DNA from: CAYSND01 sp964642235
GTDB lineage: Bacteria > Bacteroidota > Bacteroidia > Bacteroidales > UBA932
Direction: 5' to 3'
NCBI GenBank assembly: GCA_964642235.1
Contig: CAZXOP010000022.1
Coordinates: forward strand, 1-22,001
Length of the DNA stretch: 22,001 nucleotides
Position numbers and translations under genes: made by a program. Shown here in pieces: positions 16,882 to 22,001 of the stretch. How positions within the stretch are numbered: position 1 is the stretch's first letter; every line of letters starts with the position of its first letter. The notes beneath the pieces are model-generated. The model was not told where the DNA came from, searched no databases, and saw nothing but the letters and a program-made list of their open reading frames with translations.

Positions 16882-16885
16882 CAAA
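16856..16885 (-). promoter_or_regulatory. Promoter of the SDR-uxuA operon, fully overlapping the kdgK promoter
   Basis: On the minus strand a perfect -7 box TACTTTTG (16856-16863) is preceded, after 18 bases, by TTTG (16882-16885). Transcription should start near 16849, giving a leader of about 50 bases. The -7 box abuts the -33 box of kdgK and the reverse, so the two promoters cover almost the same DNA and RNA polymerase could occupy only one at a time. Confidence 0.72.
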
Positions 16886-16912
16886 GAATTATTTACGAAT
16901 TTTTTAACAATC

Positions 16913-17917
16913 ATGGCAAAAGTTATCACTTTCGGAGAGATAATGTTAAGATTATCGACACCCGGTTATGAAAGATTTTCTCAAGCAAGATCGTTTAATG
17001 TAAATTTCGGGGGTGGAGAGGCAAATGTAGCTGTCTCACTTGCGAACTACGGAATAGAGTCAGAGTTTATTACTCGTCTCCCTAATAATGAAATTGCGGA
17101 GGCATGTATTAAAGAGTTAAATAAATTCGGAGTTAAAACTGATAGAATTGTAAGAGGGGGTGAGAGAGTCGGAATCTATTTTTTAGAAACCGGAGCTGTG
17201 GCTCGCCCAAGCAAAGTTATCTACGACAGAGCAGGTTCCTCAATAAGTACAATAGACCCTAAAAGCATCAATTGGAGGGAGATATTAAAAGGGGCAGATC
17301 TATTCCATTGGACAGGAATAACCCCTGCAATCTCTCAAAACGCAGCAGACTGTTGCTATGAAGCGATTAAAGCAGCCAATGAGATGGGGGTAAAAGTCTC
17401 TTGCGACCTTAACTATCGCAAAAACCTTTGGAAATATGGAAAGAGTCCCGAAGAGATAATGGAGAAATTAGTAAGTGGCTGCGATATAATTCTTGGAAAC
17501 GAAGAGGATTCTGAAAAGGTATTTGGAATCAAACCTGACGCTGACGGATATAAATCAGTCTGCACCAAGCTAATGTTAAAATTCCCAAGAGCCTCTAAAA
17601 TTATTATTACCCTTCGTGGCTCTATAAATGCCAACCACAACACTTGGGGTGGCGTTCTTTGGAACGGGAGTCAATTTTTCTCCTCCAAATCTTATGATAT
17701 CACACATATTGTTGACAGAGTGGGTGGTGGTGATTCCTTTATGGGAGGACTTATTTATGGACTTTTAAAACACCCGGATGACGATGCCTTCTCCCTTGAG
17801 TTTGCGGTAGCTGCATCCTGTCTAAAACATACCATAGAGGGGGATTTTAATCTTGTAAGCAAAGAAGAGGTTGAAAGTTTAATGAAAGGAAATACATCAG
17901 GCAGAGTAATAAGATAA
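16913..17917 (+). CDS. kdgK: 2-dehydro-3-deoxygluconate kinase (PfkB family)
   Basis: The 334-residue cytoplasmic kinase phosphorylates KDG to 2-keto-3-deoxy-6-phosphogluconate. PfkB family marks are the N-terminal GGGEANVAVSLANYG (33-47) and the C-terminal DRVGGGDSFMGGL (268-280) with catalytic Asp274 and the anion-hole glycines. Residues 83-102, with GIYFLETGAVARPSKVIYDR, match the sugar-lid region of KDG kinases, and the kdgA gene 12 bases downstream confirms the pathway. It is divergent from the SDR-uxuA operon, which produces its substrate. No Shine-Dalgarno site is seen before the ATG; the leader is short and A/T-rich. Confidence 0.93.
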   Translation: MAKVITFGEIMLRLSTPGYERFSQARSFNVNFGGGEANVAVSLANYGIESEFITRLPNNEIAEACIKELNKFGVKTDRIVRGGERVGIYFLETGAVARPSKVIYDRAGSSISTIDPKSINWREILKGADLFHWTGITPAISQNAADCCYEAIKAANEMGVKVSCDLNYRKNLWKYGKSPEEIMEKLVSGCDIILGNEEDSEKVFGIKPDADGYKSVCTKLMLKFPRASKIIITLRGSINANHNTWGGVLWNGSQFFSSKSYDITHIVDRVGGGDSFMGGLIYGLLKHPDDDAFSLEFAVAASCLKHTIEGDFNLVSKEEVESLMKGNTSGRVIR

Positions 17918-17929
17918 AAACAATAGATT

Positions 17930-18601
17930 ATGGCTAATTTTCCAAGATTAAAAGTGTTTCAGGTAATGATCGAAAGCGGTTTAGTACCTGTATTTTATGA
18001 CAGTAATGAAGAGGTATGTAAAGAAGCCATTCGTGCTGCTTATAACGGTGGAATAAGAGTATTTGAGTTCACTAATAGAGGGGATTATGCTCACGACCTC
18101 TTTGCGAACCTAAGTAAATGGGTAAGAATAGAGTTCCCTGATTTAATACTTGGAGCCGGATCTATCATCGATTCAAGTACAGCAGCCATATATATCCAGA
18201 ATGGGTCTAATTTTATAGTTTCACCTATACTTGATACAGATACTGCCAAAATCTGTAATAAAAGAAAAATCGCATGGATTCCGGGGTGTGGAACACTAAG
18301 TGAAATCTCTAAAGCTGAAGAGCTTGGAGCTGAAATAGTCAAGCTTTTCCCTGGGAGCGTGGGGGGACCTTCATTTGTGAAAGCCATTAAGGGTCCTCAA
18401 CCTTGGAGCTCAATAATGCCCACCGGAGGGGTTGATACGACAGAAAGCAGCCTTAAAGAGTGGTTTCAGGCAGGTGTAGTCTGTGTTGGAATGGGCTCTA
18501 ATCTCTTCCCAAAAAGAGTAATTGAAGGGAAGCAGTGGGATAAAATTACCCTCACATGCAAAAGCTGTCTCGAAATTATCAGGAATATTAGAAACTCCTA
18601 A
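17930..18601 (+). CDS. kdgA: 2-dehydro-3-deoxy-phosphogluconate (KDPG) aldolase
   Basis: The 223-residue class I aldolase splits KDPG into pyruvate and glyceraldehyde 3-phosphate, ending the uronate route. The Schiff-base lysine is K138 in EIVKLFPGS, the acid/base Glu is E46 in VFEFTNR, and the phosphate-binding turn is MPTGGVD (163-169), followed by VVCVGMGSNLF. Length and motif order match the Eda family. It forms an operon with kdgK (12-base gap). Its last 14 bases overlap the 3' end of trpS on the other strand. Homologues may also cleave 4-hydroxy-2-oxoglutarate, but the neighbouring kinase makes KDPG the likely substrate. Confidence 0.94.
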   Translation: MANFPRLKVFQVMIESGLVPVFYDSNEEVCKEAIRAAYNGGIRVFEFTNRGDYAHDLFANLSKWVRIEFPDLILGAGSIIDSSTAAIYIQNGSNFIVSPILDTDTAKICNKRKIAWIPGCGTLSEISKAEELGAEIVKLFPGSVGGPSFVKAIKGPQPWSSIMPTGGVDTTESSLKEWFQAGVVCVGMGSNLFPKRVIEGKQWDKITLTCKSCLEIIRNIRNS

Positions 18602-19577
18602 ATCCCACCGCTTTCTTAGCAAGTTTTAATGTCTCCGAAGCAGATTCGCGGGCACGTTCAGTCCCTTGTGCTACCACTTTATGAAGATAGGCGTCATCGT
18701 TATAGATTTCGTCTATTTTTTCACGAATAGGGAGTGTATATTTACAAATATCGGCAGCCAACTGTTTCTTTAAATCCCCATAGCGGATAGAACAATCATT
18801 ATATTTCTCCTTGAAATGCTCTATGGTAGAGGGCTCGGAAACAAGTCCCATTAAGTTGAAAAGATTTTGAATAACCTCCGGCATTACTGAATTAGGCTCA
18901 GTAGGACCGGAATCCGTAACAGCTCTCATAACCTTTTTGGTAATGGTTTTTTCATCATCATAAAGGAAAATTCCATTCCCCTCGCTCTTTCCCATCTTCC
19001 CACTCCCATCAAGTCCAGGGACTTTCACTAAATCCTTACCGAAGTTAAAAGCATACGGCTCCGGAAAGAGCTCCACCCCATATAGAGAGTTAAATCTCCT
19101 TGCAAGAACTCTCGCTATCTCCAAATGCTGCTCCTGATCTTTCCCCACAGGGACAAAGTTCGCCCTATGAATTAAAATGTCAGCAGCCATAAGGACAGGA
19201 TATGTCAAAAGTCCTGTATTTACATTTTCGGGGTTAAGCCTTACTTTATCCTTAAATGAAGCTGTACGCTCCATCTCTCCCTTATAAGTCAACATATTCA
19301 GGAGAACGAATAACTCTGAAATCTCAGGAACATCGCTCTGAACATAGAGAGTGGCCACCTCCGGATCAAGTCCGGCAGCAAGGTACTCAGCCAATATAGT
19401 CTTTACGGAAGAGTGAAAGTCGTCCGGATGAGGATGTGTGGTAAGTGAATGTAAATCAGCTATAAAGAAAAAACATTTATACTGATATTGAATCTTTACA
19501 AAATTTCTCAACGCTCCAAAATAATTGCCAAGATGCAGATGCCCTGTGGAGCGGATACCGCTAAGAACTACTTCCAT
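18588..19577 (-). CDS. trpS: Tryptophanyl-tRNA synthetase
   Basis: The 329-residue class I synthetase charges tRNA-Trp in the cytoplasm. It has the GIRSTGHLHLGNYFG segment (7-21) with the HLGN form of the HIGH signature, DLHSLTTHP (41-49), the tryptophan-pocket region LLTYPVLMAADIL (123-135), and KMGKS (194-198) as the KMSKS loop. Length matches bacterial TrpRS (about 330). It begins 8 bases after recA and may be co-transcribed with it from the recA promoter. It is a housekeeping gene and marks the boundary of the glycan and uronate region, converging on kdgA with a 14-base overlap. Confidence 0.97.
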   Translation of the reverse strand: MEVVLSGIRSTGHLHLGNYFGALRNFVKIQYQYKCFFFIADLHSLTTHPHPDDFHSSVKTILAEYLAAGLDPEVATLYVQSDVPEISELFVLLNMLTYKGEMERTASFKDKVRLNPENVNTGLLTYPVLMAADILIHRANFVPVGKDQEQHLEIARVLARRFNSLYGVELFPEPYAFNFGKDLVKVPGLDGSGKMGKSEGNGIFLYDDEKTITKKVMRAVTDSGPTEPNSVMPEVIQNLFNLMGLVSEPSTIEHFKEKYNDCSIRYGDLKKQLAADICKYTLPIREKIDEIYNDDAYLHKVVAQGTERARESASETLKLAKKAVGFRSF

Positions 19578-19585
19578 CGTCTCTT

Positions 19586-20617
19586 TTAATCTTTAACATT
19601 TTTTATCGCCTCACGGATCTTTGCTTCTATCTCATCCGCAAGCTCTACATTATCTTTTAAGAGCTGTTTTACAGCATCGCGCCCTTGTGAGAGTTTGGTC
19701 TCTCCGTAACTAAACCAAGATCCGCTCTTCTTAATAATCTCAAATTCCACTCCGAGGTCAACAATCTCCCCTATCTTAGAAATCCCTTCTCCAAAAACAA
19801 TATCAAACTCTGCTTTGCGGAAAGGGGGAGCCATTTTGTTTTTAACAATCTTCGCTCTGGTTCTATTCCCTGTGGGGTCCTCACCATCTTTTAACTGAGT
19901 AACTTTCCTTACATCAATACGAACCGATGCATAAAACTTCAAAGCATTACCTCCGGTGGTGGTTTCGGGGTTACCAAACATAACTCCGATTTTTTCCCTT
20001 AACTGATTTATAAAAATACAACAAGTGTTTGTACGACTGATATTTGCAGTTAGCTTACGCAATGCCTGGCTCATCAATCTTGCATGGAGCCCCATCTTCG
20101 AATCACCCATCTCCCCCTCTATCTCCGCCTTTGGCGTAAGGGCTGCAACAGAGTCTATAACAATAACATCTATAGCTCCGCTTCTAATAAGATTATCTGC
20201 TATCTCAAGTGCCTGCTCCCCATTATCGGGCTGGGAGATAAGAAGAGTGTCCACATTTACCCCCAAATTCTTGGCATAAGTACGGTCAAAAGCATGTTCT
20301 GCATCTATAATAGCTGCAATCCCGCCCAGTTTCTGCGCCTCTGCAATGACATGTATGGCAAGTGTGGTCTTACCACTCGACTCCGGACCATATATCTCTA
20401 TCACCCTCCCACGAGGATACCCCCCTATTCCAAGTGCATGGTCTAAGGCAATGGAACCGGAAGGAATAGTGGCGGCCTCAACCACAGGCTGGTCCCCCAA
20501 TTTCATAATCGTCCCTTTTCCGTAATCCTTTTCTATCTTTGCAAGAGTAGCCTGCAATGCCTTCATCTTAGCTGCATTTACTTCTGCTGCCTTATTTTCT
20601 TCACTCTCTTTTGCCAT
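19586..20617 (-). CDS. recA: Recombinase RecA
   Basis: The 343-residue DNA-dependent ATPase forms filaments on single-stranded DNA, performs strand exchange and activates the SOS response. The Walker A loop is GPESSGKT (77-84); further marks are AAIIDAEHAF, VIVIDSVAALTPKAEIEGEMGD, the L2-loop region FINQLREKIGVMFGNPETTTGGNALKFYAS, and the C-terminal RecA domain. Length fits the family (about 345-355). A -7 box on the minus strand (20653-20660) gives a leader of about 30 bases. No SOS box could be recognised, but the LexA site of this group is not well enough known to me to exclude one. Confidence 0.98.
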   Translation of the reverse strand: MAKESEENKAAEVNAAKMKALQATLAKIEKDYGKGTIMKLGDQPVVEAATIPSGSIALDHALGIGGYPRGRVIEIYGPESSGKTTLAIHVIAEAQKLGGIAAIIDAEHAFDRTYAKNLGVNVDTLLISQPDNGEQALEIADNLIRSGAIDVIVIDSVAALTPKAEIEGEMGDSKMGLHARLMSQALRKLTANISRTNTCCIFINQLREKIGVMFGNPETTTGGNALKFYASVRIDVRKVTQLKDGEDPTGNRTRAKIVKNKMAPPFRKAEFDIVFGEGISKIGEIVDLGVEFEIIKKSGSWFSYGETKLSQGRDAVKQLLKDNVELADEIEAKIREAIKNVKD

Positions 20618-20652
20618 AATTCTCAGTATGTTTTTATTTATAAGTAAGTCTG

Positions 20653-20660
20653 CAAATATA
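20653..20660 (-). promoter_or_regulatory. -7 box of the recA promoter
   Basis: TATATTTG on the minus strand matches the Bacteroidota -7 consensus TAnnTTTG exactly. It lies 36-43 bases upstream of the recA ATG. No clear TTG is found at the expected -33 position, so the -33 element is weak or absent. Confidence 0.6.
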
Positions 20661-20743
20661 GGTTTTTTTTAGCACTTTCTTTATGTTTTCTCTTTTTCTA
20701 AAGAAAGAAAAACTGATTTTTAAAAATTTTCATCTCTATTAAT

Positions 20744-20751
20744 TATCTTTG
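20744..20751 (+). promoter_or_regulatory. -7 box of the dnaG promoter
   Basis: TATCTTTG matches TAnnTTTG exactly and ends only 7 bases before the dnaG ATG at 20759. With the usual start 5-7 bases downstream, the transcript would begin at or almost at the start codon. No clear -33 TTG is seen. The box could also be chance in this A/T-rich stretch. Confidence 0.45.
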
Positions 20752-20758
20752 TCCTCAA

Positions 20759-22001
20759 ATGATAGATAAAGCCACCATAGACAAAATACTCGACACAGTC
20801 GAAATAGTCGATGTCGTTAGCGACTTCGTCTCGTTAAAGAGGCGTGGTGCCAATTATATCGCCTGCTGCCCCTTTCATAACGAGAAGACCCCCTCATTTT
20901 CGGTCTCCCCCTCTAAAGGTATTTTCAAATGCTTTGGTTGCGGAAAAGCTGGGAGTGCCATCTCTTTCGTAATGGAACACGAACATCTATCCTATACAGA
21001 GGCAATAAAATATCTCGGCAAAAAATATGGAATTGAGGTCAATGAGAGAGAGGAGAGCGCTGAGGATACCGCACAGAGACTTAAATATGAATCCCTATTA
21101 GTGGTCTCCGAACTTGCACAACAATACTACAGTGAAACCCTTTTCAACACAGAAATAGGTAAGGCAGTCGGTTTCTCATACTTTAATCAGGCACGAGGTT
21201 TCTCCGAAGAGACAATAAAGAAATTCGGGCTCGGATATGCCCCGGATGCGAAAAATCTCCCTCATAATTTTGCGGCAAAAGAGAAGATAGAGACTTTTTC
21301 TGCCTACGCCCAGAAAAAAGGGTATAAAAAAGAGTTCCTAATAGGGAGCGGACTAAGCATAGAGCGGACAGGTGGAGACCTGGTGGATAAGTTTTATGAC
21401 CGTGTCATGTTCCCGATTCACTCCATAAGTGGGAGGGTGATAGCTTTCGGGGGGAGAACACTGAGAACAGATAAAGAGGTTGCGAAATATGTAAACTCTC
21501 CCGAAACAGAAATTTACCATAAAAGCCGCACGCTTTATGGGATTTATTTTGCAAAATCAGCCATTGCAAAACTCCAAAAATGCTATCTCGTGGAGGGTTA
21601 CACTGATGTAATCTCACTTCATCAAGCAGGGGTAGAGAATGTGGTCGCCTCCTCAGGCACCTCCCTGACCACAGACCAGATAAGACTCATCAAACGCTTT
21701 ACAAATAAAGTAACTGTCCTTTATGACGGGGATCCTGCAGGGATAAAAGCCTCATTACGAGGCATTGATATGCTTTTAGAAGAGGGGATGGAGGTAAAGG
21801 TTATATTGTTCCCCGAAGGGCACGACCCTGACTCCTACGCACGCTCCCACAGAGGCGATGAAATAGTTGACTTTTTTGAAAAAGCAGAGAGAGATTTTAT
21901 TGAATTTAAGTATGAACTCCTTGCCAAGGATATTGCCAAAGACCCACTTCGGAGAGCAGATCTCATTAAAGAGATTGTAAGGACCATCTCCCTAATTCCC
22001 G
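20759..22001 (+). CDS. dnaG: DNA primase DnaG, N-terminal two-thirds (cut by the window end)
   Basis: 414 codons of the primase that makes RNA primers for DNA replication. The CHC2 zinc-binding domain is at residues about 5-95, with ligands C37 and H40 (CPFHNEKTPSF) and C58 and C61 (KCFGCGKAG). The catalytic core holds the TOPRIM motifs VEGYTD (278-283, E279) and YDGDPAG (322-328, D323 and D325), followed by HDPDSY. The helicase-interacting C-terminus lies beyond the window. The start MIDKATIDKILDTVEIVDVVSDFV aligns with other Bacteroidales primases, so ATG 20759 is secure. The gene is divergent from recA; 141 bases separate the two starts. Confidence 0.97.
   Translation, partial: MIDKATIDKILDTVEIVDVVSDFVSLKRRGANYIACCPFHNEKTPSFSVSPSKGIFKCFGCGKAGSAISFVMEHEHLSYTEAIKYLGKKYGIEVNEREESAEDTAQRLKYESLLVVSELAQQYYSETLFNTEIGKAVGFSYFNQARGFSEETIKKFGLGYAPDAKNLPHNFAAKEKIETFSAYAQKKGYKKEFLIGSGLSIERTGGDLVDKFYDRVMFPIHSISGRVIAFGGRTLRTDKEVAKYVNSPETEIYHKSRTLYGIYFAKSAIAKLQKCYLVEGYTDVISLHQAGVENVVASSGTSLTTDQIRLIKRFTNKVTVLYDGDPAGIKASLRGIDMLLEEGMEVKVILFPEGHDPDSYARSHRGDEIVDFFEKAERDFIEFKYELLAKDIAKDPLRRADLIKEIVRTISLIP

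Noticed and set aside
20688..20715. Small hairpin in the A/T-rich recA-dnaG spacer (TTTCT-AA-AGAAA)
   Set aside because: A 5-base A/T-heavy stem in low-complexity sequence between divergent genes; no reason to expect a terminator there.
1..22001. Use of TAA as a sense codon
   Set aside because: Many other genes here end properly at TAA (for example susD, kdgA and both GH20 genes), so recoding of TAA in the lyase is not supported.

Overview
The window looks like a low-GC member of the Bacteroidota, probably order Bacteroidales. Evidence: an adjacent SusC/SusD-type outer-membrane pair, Bacteroidota-style lipoprotein signals, TAnnTTTG-type promoter boxes instead of E. coli-type ones, few Shine-Dalgarno sites, and RecA and DnaG sequences of the expected kind. 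The species cannot be named from this stretch.

Positions 1-13501 (minus strand) hold one long polysaccharide-utilization operon, read from right to left: susC-type TonB receptor, susD-type lipoprotein, a fasciclin-domain lipoprotein, an intercistronic hairpin, a heparinase II/III-like polysaccharide lyase broken by an in-frame TAA, a GH20 beta-N-acetylhexosaminidase, a FucP/NagP-like sugar transporter, nagA, a nagB-type deaminase, a second GH20 enzyme of a different subtype, and the first 46 codons of what is probably a sialate O-acetylesterase-type SGNH esterase. Several downstream genes overlap by 4-16 bases.

Positions 13592-14824 (plus strand) encode a XylR-type regulator (periplasmic-binding-like sensor plus AraC-type HTH), divergent from susC. 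Next come the hexuronate genes: uxuA and an SDR-type mannonate oxidoreductase on the minus strand, then kdgK and kdgA on the plus strand, the two pairs divergent from a nearly symmetric bidirectional promoter. Positions 18588-22001 are housekeeping: trpS and recA (minus) and the start of dnaG (plus).

Together the genes suggest use of a glycan with both GlcNAc and a uronic acid, such as hyaluronan or heparosan. Outer-membrane import by SusCD and hydrolysis by GH20 enzymes would release GlcNAc, taken through transporter, NagA and NagB to fructose 6-phosphate. Uronate would go through mannonate and KDG to pyruvate and glyceraldehyde 3-phosphate. No sulfatase, unsaturated glucuronyl hydrolase, KduI/KduD or UxaC is present in the window.

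A 13-base sequence shared between the xylR/susC and SDR/kdgK intergenic regions suggests that the two gene blocks are co-regulated. No gap between genes exceeds 300 bases; the largest (13502-13660, 16799-16912, 20618-20758) are regulatory and are described below. I see no tRNA, rRNA, insertion sequence, prophage or CRISPR array.
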